Shown: positions 1-11,710 of the stretch, piece by piece
Position numbering within the stretch: the stretch's first letter is position 1
Layout: each line of letters starts with the position of its first letter
NCBI RefSeq assembly: GCF_014805685.1
Contig: NC_060899.1
Location: 8,170,290-8,234,289, forward strand
From: Silurus meridionalis
Taxonomy: Eukaryota; Chordata; Actinopteri; Siluriformes; Siluridae
Reading direction: 5' to 3'
Length of the DNA: 64,000 bases
The notes under the pieces: model-generated
Databases searched by the model: none
What the model saw: the letters and a program-made list of their open reading frames with translations, nothing else
Told to the model about the DNA's origin: nothing
Position numbers and translations under genes: made by a program

Positions 1-169
1 ATCAAAAAGCAAAATTATTCAGTAAAATAATATTAGTATGTCAGAAGGGAAAATGATTAAAAATTTTTAAACCAAGCCATTCTGATCTGTTTATATTAAA
101 ATTTATTTATATTAAAATACACGTGGCCAAAAATATTTAATAACACTATTTTAATTCATCTTTGGACAC

Positions 170-250
170 CTGGTGTACCAGTGACAGGATGCACAAGGCT
201 CTTTGGTGCAATCTACAGCACACAAAATAGCGCAAACTGCCCAGCACATT
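170..250 (+). repeat. Direct repeat copy 1 (partner at 841-922)
   Basis: This 81-bp stretch, starting CTGGTGTACCAGTGACAGGA and ending GCCCAGCACATT, recurs about 671 bp downstream in the same orientation with a handful of substitutions. The two copies bracket a degenerate minisatellite. The pair could be a local duplication, or two ends of an unrecognised repeat unit; no coding potential is seen. Confidence 0.85.
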
Positions 251-254
251 ATCT

Positions 255-566
255 ACTGAACTCCTGGAATCACTTAGTTCATAATGTCTGTTGAATGCCA
301 AGAATCTCTGCTCATAAACTCACAGAATCTTAGACTTCACAAAGCTAATGATCTCCCAGAATTTCTGACTCATTCATGTCTGTTTATCTTCCAGAATGTC
401 TGACTTCACAATGCTGAGGGGCTGCTACAATCACTGAGACTACATAATGCTTATTGAATTCTGTCAATCTCATACTGCTTAATTACATTCCAACTACTCA
501 ATGCTGGTGAACTGTCAGAATCTCCAACTTAACAATGCCTATTAAATTATTAGAACCAATCAGCCA
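255..566 (+). repeat. Decayed ~35-bp minisatellite
   Basis: About nine diverged units of roughly 35 bp follow one another. Each opens with a CTTCACAATGCT-like block, followed by a GAA.T segment and a CAGAATCTCTGA-like close. Examples of the opening block are CTTCACAAAGC, CTTCACAATGC, CTACATAATGC, CTACTCAATGC and CTTAACAATGC. Units vary in length and have many substitutions, so the array is old. It lies between the two direct repeats at 170 and 841. Confidence 0.7.
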
Positions 567-840
567 TAACAGTAAAACCATTTCCAGGTGAAATTATTAA
601 AACTGATTATCTAGTAAGAGTGACATCTTTCAAGGGGTCGGATATATTAGGCAGTGAGTAAATAGTTCTCAAATGTGATGTGTTGGAAGCAGGAAAAACA
701 GGCAAGCATAAGTATCTGAGAGACTTTGACAGGATCTGGATTGTGATAGCTGGATGAAGGGCTCAAATGATCTTTAAAAGGGGAGGACTTTCTGGTATTC
801 GGTGGTTGATACCTAACAAAAGTGGTCCAAAAATGGACAA

Positions 841-922
841 CTGGTGTACCAGTGACAGGATGCACAAGGCTTTTTGAATGCAATTTACAGCACAAAAAAT
901 AGCACAAATTGCCCAGCACATT
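841..922 (+). repeat. Direct repeat copy 2 (partner at 170-250)
   Basis: Second copy of the 81-82 bp repeat, same orientation. It shares the CTGGTGTACCAGTGACAGGA start and GCCCAGCACATT end with the first copy, with substitutions mainly in the middle. Confidence 0.85.
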
Positions 923-1139
923 AACATACTGGGTCCTTGCCTTCATGTGGACAAATTTTCATTCAATCATTTATTCATATATTTTCAGTCATTTCAGGGT
1001 CACTGGTCACAAAGGATCTAGTGTTAGTTCAGGCAACACTTGGCAGGAGAACTGACTGCTGATAGAATACCAGTTTATCACAGTGCCATGCTCACACACT
1101 CATTCACAAAGAAATCAGAAATTATTTTAAAAGATGTCT

Positions 1140-1512
1140 ACTGCTATCTGCATGGTTCTGGAATGTCTGCAAAAATCTGTTCAACAACAGCAAGAACATA
1201 CCTCATAGATGGTAAAACAAGCCTGGTTCCAAACCCTGGTGTTATAAGGTGAAAACTGCAGGTAGTATTCTGCTGTACTATCATCCTCTGGGTTCTGTGT
1301 AGTTCATGTGAAATCTTCCAAAACATAGTACACACATTATGCCTTAATGGATCCTGTTTTGTGCTCAGGGCCATTGTCATGATGATCATGTTTGGGCTAG
1401 AGACCTAAGTTCAAGCATAATGCAAAGCTATCCAATACATGCTTTATGCAGTGTTAGCAACAGGTTGGAGAAAACACAAATTTGGAACTGAGAGTCAAAT
1501 GTCCACAAACCT
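1140..1512 (-). mobile_element. Decayed Tc1-like fragment, minus orientation
   Basis: Read on the minus strand this resembles the Tc1-derived repeat seen at 17600, 27755 and 42995. It has GTTTGTGGACAT at the outer end (1501-1512), a region matching CCCAAACATGATC...ATGACAATGGC around 1370-1400, and no intact frame. In intact relatives this part encodes the FQHDNAP...HK segment of the DDE transposase. Boundaries are approximate. Confidence 0.5.
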
Positions 1513-3110
1513 TTGATCTTATAGTTTGTATTGAGGTTAGGATGAAGACTGAAACAGTATGAAACTGCAAGGATAATTAAAAAGTGAAAGAACAAAAATT
1601 ACTAATAAATAATAATAATAGTATATATGTATTTATTCCAGCTTCCTCATCACTGAATATTACAATACTGATTAAACCTAATTATTTTTATTTTCCTTCA
1701 AAACAGTAGTAAATGTAGATAGTTTTTTCCAACATACAACATCAATGATTGAATGATTCCACAAAATAGAAAAATAGTCTAAATCAAGCTTACAAATCTG
1801 CCACAGTTATCACGCTTTTGTTCTGTAGTTTCCACCATACAATGCAATAATAAATAAATAAATTAATAAATATTAATTCTTTCCAGGTCCTCGGTGGCTC
1901 TGGGCGCCATCTTGATTGTAGAAGACGGATTGAGGATCATTAAATGGCTATTATAGCAGCGTGGAGTCTTAGGACAGAACAATAATGAGGTGCAATGTTA
2001 GGGATCGATGGGTGTTTGGCTGCTTATTGTTTGAAAAGTCTGTAGCTGCCCTATATTTGCACTTTCTATAATGCAACAATATATAGTTAATGGCATATCC
2101 ATTGGATTAAACTTTGCCATCATGTTGAGCCAAATCATTAATCGAAGCTCTTTTTTTGCCCCTTCTTTTTTGTGTTTTATGTGCTTGTTTAGAAAATTGG
2201 TCGCATTGGTCACAAACATCAGGTGGTCTAAAACAAGTAATTGTATTTAGTTTCATAAGCAACTATAAATTATGATTAAATAAAGTTTCTGCACAAGCTT
2301 TTTTTAACCGAATAGTCATTGCCAATTTGTCATAACCCAGGGACTCAACATGACATAAAATAGCAAGTTCAATACTGTGGATACTGCAATAACAACATAT
2401 AATTACACTACTGTATATCTAAACTGTTTCATCATCTAATCTCAGCAGTAACTCCAGACTGATAGTTTGTGTAAACACAAATAATTAGGGGCAAATCCAA
2501 TTTTTTCCCATTACTGCCTGATGACTGAACTTTAGACATACACTGAGGCTGTGTATAGTGATTCGGCGTCACAAGTCTGTCTACTGTTTTGGCATTAGCA
2601 GTACTTGATGTTAAAATGGGACTTTCACTAACATCCTGTTTGCATGCACATGAATGCTGTTTGTTAGTAAGTGTACAAGCTGGGTGATTTATGCAAATAG
2701 TAAACAGCCACTTGTTTGCTGACCATGCTAAACTGTCTGTGGAATTTCACCCTGGTTTGTAATTGGAGTAGACAGGAACAGACTACCTACCTACCCACAC
2801 ACATATAGGAGCACTCCGTACCTACCGCCCCCACGCAACCTCTCATAAACAGTGTCATCGCACATTTCAACAGATCAACAGATAGATAAAACTACCCATA
2901 TTCACATACACCAATTTTTTTTTTTTTAAAGGAAGACACTTATTTTGGTCATTGTCATACTGGCTCCGTCTTTCTGGTTTTATTGTTGGATCTAAAGCTT
3001 CATATCTGCTGAGCTGAATCTTATATATCCTGGCTTGATTTACAAAGTACTCATTTTCTACTACAAATAATTTTTAAGAGCTTTTTAAGCTGTGGGTTGT
3101 ATAATCCTTC
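1513..3110. other. Intergenic, nothing recognised
   Basis: AT-rich sequence upstream of nol4l. I see short AATA/AAAT runs (around 1608 and 1850) but no exon with plausible splice borders, no RNA gene and no recognisable transposon. Confidence 0.6.
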
Positions 3111-3163
3111 AATATAGCCATGACAAACAATATAGCCATTACAAACAATATAGCCATTAAACA
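3111..3163 (+). repeat. 18-bp tandem repeat, three units
   Basis: Three nearly identical units of AATATAGCCATKACAAAC follow one another at 3111, 3129 and 3147; the last is slightly truncated. The low divergence suggests a recent local duplication. Confidence 0.9.
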
Positions 3164-3749
3164 TAACTTAAAAAAAACATACGTTTGCAGTTTATATATA
3201 TGTAAACCATGTAAAGGCCTTGTCATGTCATTTATCACATATTTGTACATACATCAGAACTCATACTTGGACTTGGAAAAAATGAGTTTTTCAATTGTGA
3301 AAATGGCCTTAGCTTCCAAAACCTGCAGAAAGGGTGCAAGCCAAATGGGCAGTTGTGATTTCAACAGACAGGGTGACATATATGTTAGAGAACAGGGATA
3401 AGTGTGCTAACCGCAGATGACTGACCGATTGTGTATTGGGCCAGCAGCACAAAAAGGGGAAAAAGAGGTAGGGAGAGAAACAGCAGTTTTGAAACCCACT
3501 TTCACTTCCTTAAGTCAGAGGCTATTTTGATACAGTCCCAAAGTCAGGCGGTTTTGTTGAAAAAGGATGACACATTTTGGAGGAAAAGAAGACACAAAGA
3601 AAGTTTATTAGAACTGTCCCAAATGGGAAATCAGATAATCTTATTACTTCAAGCTTATAGAATTATTCTATCACCATTTTTAAAACAATTTTGTTTGCTT
3701 TATATCGTAGAGCAGTTTTTGTCTAGAAAAATGTCTTATACTCTATATA

Positions 3750-3960
3750 TGGCCAAACATTTGTGGACACCTGATTATCCTGCCCACATTTGGGCCCTCT
3801 CAAAATGGTTGCCAGAAAGTGTGTATTTGATGTCTTTTTAGTTTCCTACATTGAGATGAATGGGCCTAGCCCATATCACCACAGTCCTGCTTTCAAAATC
3901 TAGTGTTAACTCTTTTGAGAAAAAGGCGGAGTATATATTTAAAATAAATGGCAGGGGTTT
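3750..3960 (+). mobile_element. 5' end of a Tc1-derived repeat
   Basis: The segment begins TATGGCCAAACATTTGTGG followed by ACACCTG. This is the terminal sequence of the same Tc1-derived family whose other end is seen near 43420 (GGCCAGGTGTCCACAA). Similarity fades after about 200 bp, so this is a truncated copy without transposase sequence. Confidence 0.6.
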
Positions 3961-6296
3961 AGGAAAAGGACTTAGGAAGGCACTTATACAATGTACATGT
4001 TCGCTATCAATTTTAACGTCATAAAAAAAAAAAAAAAACCATGACAAGACACAGTACTTTCCCCATAATGGAATATTCTCTTAAAATCCCCAGATTTATT
4101 TGATGCTTTATAAATCCCCATATATCCAGGGTTATTCTTATGAATATGTATTCATTTATAAGTATTATAGTTAATTTCTCCAGGTACAAATATCTAGGCA
4201 TACAAGTTGCACCAAATATATTCTTCAAACACCACACAAAAAAAACAACAAAAAAAACATTTTTGCAACTTTTTTTTCTTTTCATTTTGTAAGACTGCAG
4301 TCCCACAGAAATACTGTTTCCTTTTTTGCTACATGTGTGAAATTTAGAGAAAAGGGAAGAAAGACATTTTGGATTAAAAAATAGAAAAAAGTACCAGATA
4401 AAGATGCATTGCAGTACTATTCTTTTTAGTTTATTTTGTTTGGGATTTTTCAGCAAATGGTTTCCTAAATAGCTGTTCATACCAGAATGATATTAATTAA
4501 AGGATTTGCTCTGAAATAGAACAATGTGGTCTTGTCCTGAAAAAAAAAAAGCTAAATTAAAATGTTTCATTTACTCAAATAGTTTGAACACATGAGGCCA
4601 CTCTGCTTTTAACAGCATTGCTCACAATAATGGGACTCATTTTTTAATTTTCTTTTTAGAAAACCTGTGTGGGAATGCTAGCATATTCCAAATTACAATT
4701 TGGTTTACAAAAGTTTTTTATGCTAATATTTTTTCACATTTGTGTTTATGCAACACAGCTAATTAGTGTTTAGTGATGCCAACAAAACTCCATAAAAGGT
4801 CAGGTACACAAAGGAAACACAAAATGCAGAAAGGCAAAAGCAGAAGTCATTTTGACTCACTTCTATGTCAATATAAAGTAATTCAGCAATTTACCAACAA
4901 CTAAAATCAGGTAGAAATCTACAAAATAATTACAGAAAAGTACAATACGGTGTAAAGGAAGTGAGGTGACAAGAACATTGCGTGACAGTGAATTGAGAAC
5001 AGTACCCAGGTTATCACTCACACCAAGGAACTGCTAGTGAGAAGTGTTGCACAGTGTTAAAAGAAGGTGCCAGATTTAATCTTTCACCCCCCCAAAAATA
5101 ATAAAAAAACCCAATGAAAACTATAGTAATTATAAATAAGTCCTTAGTTGAGCAAATCTTGTAGTAAACAATGAACCACAGTCACTGATTATCTCCTGTA
5201 TATTTGAACTACTACTCCATGCCGGATGTATAGCATATAGTAAAATTATATATAATTGTAAATTTTCTTCATTTATGTCCAATGGCTTATGGCTAAAAGC
5301 AGACAAATCAGGAAGTCCTATGTTTATATGTCTGCACTTTTTTTTGTCAGAGATTAATAGATGAATTGATGGTAAACTGTTGTTTTGCAAATGAATGCCA
5401 CTAATATAAAACCTTTGGGTTTCACAAAATGTTCATGATGGTGATCTTAGTATCTTACCAAGTGAACTAACATGTGGATGTGTTTTTGATACAGATTGAA
5501 GGGACCTTTAAAAAAAGAGTTTTTTTGCATGCTGTACACAAACAATTTAAACTTGACAGCAAATTCTGCAGTCAGTGCAAGTATTGTGAAGTTGAATAAT
5601 TAAGATTTACAATAGTATACATGCAGAGAATGGGTGGGATATTCATGCTTTTCCGAAATGCCAAGATTTTTATAAAAACTACATTTCCAAACAAATCCAC
5701 CCCGGCCTCACTCTTTACAACCAACAATAACACTGAATTTCTTCTTTTTATCTTTTCCTACTTTTAATCTGATGTGTTTTTAGGTGTTTCCTAGGTGTTT
5801 GCCAGTTCTGCCTCACTGGGATCTTCCTCCAGCAATACACATATAGCAAAAGCATCCCAGTAGACATTGGATCTTATATGACCACCACATTTTAGATCAC
5901 CTAGCATATGCTCTTAATGTTTTATTCGAGAGACTCTCTACAGGGCAGTGTACAACACAGCTAGTGTCCATTAATTATCTTAACAATGCATATGACAACA
6001 ATGCTTTTATTGTCATTTGCACTGGTCTTCATCCTTTTTTTGTTTTTGGAAATACATGCGAAATCTAGGCTCTTCATTTAAAATTCACTCTTCATTAAAA
6101 TATCACATTCTAGCTTCTACCTGCTATAACACAGGAAAATCAACTCCTTCTTCTTCATCATTTAGTTTAAAATTGTGTTTTCTGATTAGCTAAGGAATAA
6201 AAAAAGAACAGTGCAAACCTAAATGTAACATCCAACAGTCATCAACAATAGGATGCACTTTGGTTTTGGGACCTGATCTGGGGAACATGAATGTGT
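3961..6296. other. Intergenic, nothing recognised
   Basis: AT-rich DNA with several homopolymer A/T runs (4022-4038, 4540-4550). Open frames here sit in low-complexity sequence and have no recognisable domains or splice context. Confidence 0.6.
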
Positions 6297-6388
6297 GAAT
6301 GTGTGTAGAGAAGAACATATGACTTGGGGAAGAGGTATGAATGTGTGTGGAGAAGAAAATGTGACTTGGGAAACAGGTAAGAATGTGT
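6297..6388 (+). repeat. 42-bp tandem duplication
   Basis: Two 42-bp units (6297-6338 and 6339-6380), each starting GAATGTGTGTRGAGAAGAA and containing GACTTGGG, are followed by a partial third, GAATGTGT. Only a few substitutions separate the units. Confidence 0.9.
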
Positions 6389-6694
6389 AAATTAACTCTT
6401 ATACCTTAACTAATCGAAAAAAAATGGCATCTCCTGGCTTTTTTGATAGATTAGATTAAGGATTGAGACTGCACTGTTTCTGTGAATGAGTGCCATGAGG
6501 GCCTGTTATTATTTTCCAAATTAAATGGCCTGCACACTGCATGTTGACTTGCAGCTTAATGTTAAGGACATAGTTTACCAGATGAAAACATACATTTGAT
6601 GTGGACATTCCAAACACGTCTTCGTATTGCATTTCCATAAGCACGGCCCACCAGCTCATCCTCCCAGACCCCCAGCGACGCCTGAGTTCGGATT

Positions 6695-6732
6695 TAAAAA
6701 CATTTACCTTTACATTTGCGGCATTTAGCAAA
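6695..6732 (+). repeat. Short teleost interspersed-repeat remnant
   Basis: The motif TTTACATTTGCGGCATTTAG resembles the very common fish repeat end that reads TTTACGGCATTTAGCAGACG in intact copies. Only about 40 bp remain. A second, opposite-strand remnant ending TGTCTGCTAAATGATGTAAA lies at 56700-56742. The class of the parent element is not determined here. Confidence 0.5.
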
Positions 6733-6839
6733 CCCGACTAATGAGATGAACATTTGAAGAGTAAGAAGTAAAAAAGGGCGACAGGGCGACGTGTAAAGGC
6801 GGGAGGGTGCATGCATCTGCTTTGTGTCGTTTTTTGGGG

Positions 6840-7737
6840 GGTGTCTCGAGCACTTCCTGGATTGGGAGAATCGCCTCGGCGCGCGCACCAGGTCCCGTCA
6901 GTGGCAGACGCGCTCCGGGACCTTTTTCCGCTGCGGTTCATTTCACTGCATTGGCACTGGACAGCGTGCATGTGATTTATTATTATTATTATTATTACTA
7001 CTCTCATTATTTTAGATAAACACGATTATCGGAGACGCGCGCGCTTCCGATTCCGTCGTGCGTTTCGTTCTTACGTTTATTCGGGACATTTGCGGCTCAT
7101 TCTAACAGGTGGTGAGCGATTTCAGGTGGAGCTCAGCTCAGGAGGAAGAGGGTGTCCATGCTACTCGCGTTAGTTCACCGTCGAACGGTTTTTGCCGAAC
7201 AAAGACTTTGACAGCAAACATCTTGTTCATTTTTTTATTCTCGGATTGTCCCAGTTGCACCCATCCGAGCGTCCAGGTAATTATCTACTGAGGATCTGGG
7301 CTACAGAATACAGTGGGGGTGCAGTAATACCTATAGACGGTGTGGGGTTTTTTTAGGGGGTTGGACTGCTAGAAAAGCAGCCCCCCCTTCTTTCTGCTCC
7401 TCCAAGGAGAACCCAGCACTGATATCTGGTTCCTTTTTTTCCCCTGTGGGACAAGAGGAGAAACGGCTCAGCAAACAGGTGCGAGGACGGACACACACGC
7501 TTACACACACACACTCTCGGTTCATTGTTTAAACGGGATACACCTATCCGCTGCAGGTCCGAGTGCACTACCTCGATGTTTTTCACCCACGGGCAGATAA
7601 ACTAGGGCGCGTAATATAGATTTGGACACAGCTCCTTGTCGAAGTCCCATCCAAACGACCCGGGGGGAGCAAGAAGACGAGTATTGGACAGATCGTAAGA
7701 GAGACCTCCCCCCCCCCACACACACACACCAGGAGGG
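6840..7737 (+). promoter_or_regulatory. nol4l: CpG-rich nol4l promoter and 5' UTR
   Basis: Base composition changes sharply from AT-rich flanks to CpG-rich sequence from about 6840, with dense CpG blocks near 6875-6920 and 7030-7080, continuing into exon 1. This is the usual signature of a vertebrate developmental-gene promoter. No TATA box is obvious and the start site cannot be placed. A possible 5' UTR intron is 7277-7732: its donor would be CCAG/GTAATT, and its acceptor has a long C-run, a CA run and then CAG/GAGGG just before the ATG. An alternative is a single continuous 5' UTR; an in-frame TAA at 7696-7698 lies in this stretch. Confidence 0.7.
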
Positions 7738-8061
7738 ATGTCAGGCAGGAAGCACAACGCGAATTCATCGAAAAGGAGCCCGGTACCGTCCGAAACTGAT
7801 ATGTTCGGAGAATTTCAGGACTGGTGCCTCCGCACTTACGGCGACTCGGCCAAGACAAAGACCGTGACCCGGCGCAAATACGACCGAATCCTCCAGGCGC
7901 TGTCTCTGGCCGAGGACTCGGACGCGGATGGCAGCCACATCAACGCCAAATTTAAGTTCTGGGTTAAAACCAAAGGCTTCCAAGTCGAGAACGGCGATAG
8001 CCAGAGAGACCGAAATGGAAAACCCGACCGGCCCGTGCTCTACGTCCCCATAAAGGCAACG
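7738..8061 (+). CDS. nol4l: nol4l coding exon 1 (residues 1-108)
   Basis: First coding exon of nucleolar protein 4-like. The ATG at 7738 has GGG before it and an in-frame TAA 42 bases upstream (7696) if the UTR is unspliced, so it is the most upstream start; Met22 (7801) is a second candidate nearer the conserved core. The family signature FQDWCLRTYGD lies at residues 26-36, followed by KTKTVTRRKYDRIL (39-52) and AKFKFWVKTKGFQ (70-82), ending PVLYVPIKAT (99-108). The exon closes on a whole codon at ACG/GTTAGT. The residue 1-21 extension is Ser/Lys-rich and differs from NOL4. The NOL4/NOL4L family is nuclear and poorly understood; its molecular role is not established. The paralogue (a or b copy in teleosts) cannot be told from this exon. 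The coding join is exon 1 with 28800-28955, 31073-31184, 33669-33778 and 55319-55457, partial at the right. Confidence 0.93.
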
Positions 8062-10279
8062 GTTAGTGGTTTACGAGTATGTCTTTCTTTCTTTTTTTTT
8101 TTCTCTCTCCTCTATTTCTCCCCCTCTCTCTTATCTTGCCTTATGGCTGTGTGCGTAACAGCCTGGAGCATTTGCTTATGCAAATCTGGTCGTTGCCGTT
8201 CGTGCGCAGACACGTTTGATTGGCACACGCGCGCCTTTGGACAGTAATCACAATCGCAGACTGACTTTTTTTGTGTGTATGCACACTTAAGTAATTCATC
8301 TTCTCCTGACCCACCAGGTTCAGAAGATGAACCGGTTTAAAAAAAAGTGTCAGCAAAACAATCCGTGTTGTGCAATCGGTGATGCGTCAAGTGAGAAGAC
8401 TCTCAAATTAAATACACGTTGCACATAGTTGCATTGAGAGAAAGCGAGACCTTCTTCTCATTTTGAATGATGCATTCCGATCGTACAGGTTGTGGTCGTG
8501 GTCTTTTGGGCTGTGCATTTTAGGGCCATTCCTGCACGAGCACACCCTGGAAATGCTGCTAATTGGCTGATTAGGTGGGTTCAGGTGTGCAGGCAAACCT
8601 ACAACGTGCAGGACAATGGAAGGCTCCTGGAGTTGGATTCCAGCCCGTGGCAATGCCGATTTCTTCAATGCAAATGTATAAATAGTATAATCGATGCGCA
8701 TTGCCATTTCTATAAAATAGACCACCTACTGTTATATACCCTTTAGGTATTTAGTTCACTGCCGCTTTACTGAATATCTTTATCCGAATCAGTATACAAA
8801 GTATCTATCGTTCTAATTTTATGTTTTATTCTATTAGGTACTATCGATCCTAATAATAAAGTGCGCGCGTGCAACTAACCTTGATCTACCGTGCTGTTTC
8901 AACTCTCTCGCGCGCGCGCACACACACAAACGCTACCTTCTTGCAAAGTTTAGTAGCAGCCCTAATCTCCTCCACCTGCTCCATCTAATCAGGGTTTTCA
9001 GAAGATCTTGCTTTACTTGCATCAAATGCATGCTGTGTATGCGTGTTGGGACCAAACTCTGCAGGTGAGAATAGTCCATAAAGCGTATTCTGAGACTGTA
9101 TATTGTATGTAGTCATATTCATACTAATGCAAGGTGACTTGGCATGTGTCATTTATTATTATTTTTTTCAAATAATACACTTGAGAAATATTTACTGTTT
9201 TAGAAAATAAGGTGTTTGCTAATCAAAATGATGACTGGGTTAATAAACAAAGTTTTGGCACAGACACAAAAAAAAAAACCCCAAACACACCTGCTGGGAA
9301 GATATTTGACTCCTCTCTTCAAACCATTATGCAGGGGTGTGTGAGAGTCTAAGTGTGTAAGAGGGTCAGACCAGCACAAGAGGGAAACTATGGACAGTTC
9401 AAACAGAGATTCATCACTGTTACTTTAGCACAAAATATAGATTTTTATTTTGCTCTCGCTGTACCCCAGATGATGAAAAGGCTGCCCCAGATTCACCCAT
9501 CTTATTCAGAAACCATTCACTCTTTTCTCACATGCTCTGGTTTTCTCTGTCCCTTTTCACCCCCTCCTTTCTTCACTCTCCAATTGACTTCAATTAGGCC
9601 CCTTGGAGAGAGCTGAAAGGTTTGATTTTTGGCTGATGGTAGGGCTGATGAATGGTAGATTCTACCACACAAAGGGACAGGCTTGTCACTGCTTGTTACT
9701 GCTGTTGCACACATACAGCAGGCAAACCTCTTTGCTGCTTGATTGACAGTTCAGGGTCATTTTGGATTGTGTGGTGCTGTGTATATAGTAAGGTTATAAT
9801 GCTTTTTATTGATCTAAATGCCCTTACCTACGTGGGCATCCAAGTGACCTCAGCAGAGGAGCTGCTAAGCTGTCAAATGTCATGTCCAAATCATAAAAAA
9901 GGCTAGTTGTCAGCAAAATAGCAACTAAGTTACAAAAACTAGAACATCTACTGATCTATTGTGGACTATATTCCTAAACTTTACACTTTACTACTTTTTT
10001 GCATACATGCAGTACCTAAAATAAAACCCTTCTTTTTTTTTTTTTTTTTTTTACTAAATGGAAATTAGGACATAGTGTAATATCACTGCCCTGCTCCAGA
10101 AAAACCTTAGAAAAAAATTGTTGATTTTAAAATCCAAATTATGTACTTTATTGTCTTCTATTTTTGTGTATTGTGGCATTAGCTTTTCCACTATATGGAA
10201 CTGGATGTGTGCATAATCCAGGCATTATATTGGACCTACTTGAATTTCTCATTGTATATATTCAAGGCTGCCTGAATGT
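8062..10279. other. nol4l intron 1, proximal part
   Basis: Starts with GTTAGT and a T/C-rich run. CpG content stays elevated to about 8250. A short alternating CG/CA tract lies at 8907-8928. No transposon is recognised. The 8480-8720 stretch is unique and of ordinary complexity and could include regulatory DNA, but no specific site is supported. Confidence 0.5.
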
Positions 10280-11710
10280 GTGTTGAACCAAATGTATTTA
10301 GAATTTTGTTAACATGTGGTCAGATCTAATTGTTATATGTAGATAAGGAAAACCCAGTTAAACAAATGACTTCTAGACACTGCCGTTTTAAAAAAGATTT
10401 ATTGAGCAAAGTATCCAACATTAAATTTATATTTTATTTATTTATATGAAACTTTGCTTTAAGTAACTGATTTTACTTTCACTGAGCAGCAATAACTTTA
10501 ACCAAATGCTGATGTACGGGTAACTGGGGAAAAATCCTGCACGTTGGATGGAGCGGTTTTGATCATTTTAACCTTAAAAAAACGATTTCCCCTTTTAACT
10601 TGGTGGGATTCCTTGTATAATTTGTATAATATTTGTTCAAGGTTTCACAACATTTCTATTAGCTGATCTGGAATTGACAGGCTTTCCTGACTTGCTAATG
10701 TGCTTAGGCAAATTGTCTCTCTTCTTATAGTTCCAGTTAATAAACAGATATGCTGGCATACTTCTGTAGAGTTTGCTGGTACAAGCCAGAATTTATATGG
10801 TGGTCAAGAATGGCAAGCAGACATGAACCTGTGGCAGAAAAGCAGCCTAAATCATGATGCTGCCACTCCCATGCTTAATGGTTGGGATGTTGATTTTAAG
10901 TTTGACTGCAGCGTTTAACTTTTGTTATTTTTTCTTAAGCCAAAAAGTTCTATCTGTCAACAGAACATTTTAAGTAGGCTTCTGGCTTATCCATGTGCTC
11001 CTGAGCAAACTTCAGCAATGTTCTTTTTGGAGATTAGTGGCATCTTCTGTGCTCTTCTGCCATGTACATTATATTTGTTCAGTTTGCCCGATGGTATATT
11101 TATGAATGTTGACTGTACTCAATTCAAGAGAAGTCTTAACGTCTTTTACACATGGTACTATGTGAGATTCCGTATTTGCTGCAGCCCTGAAGCGATTTTT
11201 ATTTAAATTTGTTTAAATAAACCCCCTTGGGTGAGTAACACAAGTACTGAACTGTACTGTGCTAAAATAGTGCCATTTGCATCACAATGGATTGTTCGAG
11301 GCCAAGCTACAGTTTTCCTGCCGAGTGAGCATTGATGATTTTTCCCTGAGGTTCTCAAGAATCTCATTTGATTAAGGCATGGCACACTTCCATAAAAACA
11401 GACTTTAATAGGAAAGATTCTTGAAACATTGGAGGGAAACGATCAATTTAAGCCTGATTGCCATCCCCTTTGATTGAATACCCTGACTTCAGTTACCCCT
11501 TTAATTAACTTGTGCTACTTCAGGGTCACATTCTTTTTCCAGCAGATATGTACTGTTGTCCAGTTTAGCTCAAGAAATCTATTTTCTTTCATTCATTTGT
11601 TTTATTGGGTGTCTCTTTCTTTTTTTTCCTACTTTGTCTTAATAGTCATTAAATGTATGCAGAAGTAAGGAAACTTGTACAACTGAATTCAAACGGCTTT
11701 GGCCAAATGC
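10280..11710 (-). mobile_element. Decayed long-TIR DNA transposon
   Basis: The ends are inverted repeats. AACCCAGTTAAACAAATGAC near 10351-10371 matches, in reverse complement, the TTCATTTGTTTTATTGGGTG block at 11591-11611, and flanking sequence also pairs. Between them are stretches I recognise from a very common teleost repeat: CAGCAATAACTTTAACCAAA (10488), CCAAAAAGTTCTATCTGTCA (10939) and TTCTTTTTGGAGATTAGTGG (11021). A minus-strand GTGGCAGCATCATGA-type segment (about 10856) resembles the KHGSGSIM motif of Tc1 transposases, so the element probably read on the minus strand. Stops and deletions make it inactive. The exact superfamily is inferred. Confidence 0.65.

Noticed and set aside
255..566. 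CRISPR-like spacing of short repeats
   Set aside because: Units are contiguous, degenerate and not separated by unique spacers; the host is a vertebrate. It is a minisatellite.
3431..3841. 136-codon frame upstream of the gene
   Set aside because: No recognisable domain, and its end runs into a Tc1-derived terminus.
4019..4480. 153-codon minus-strand frame upstream
   Set aside because: Phe/Lys-rich translation of A/T-rich low-complexity DNA, no domain or promoter features.
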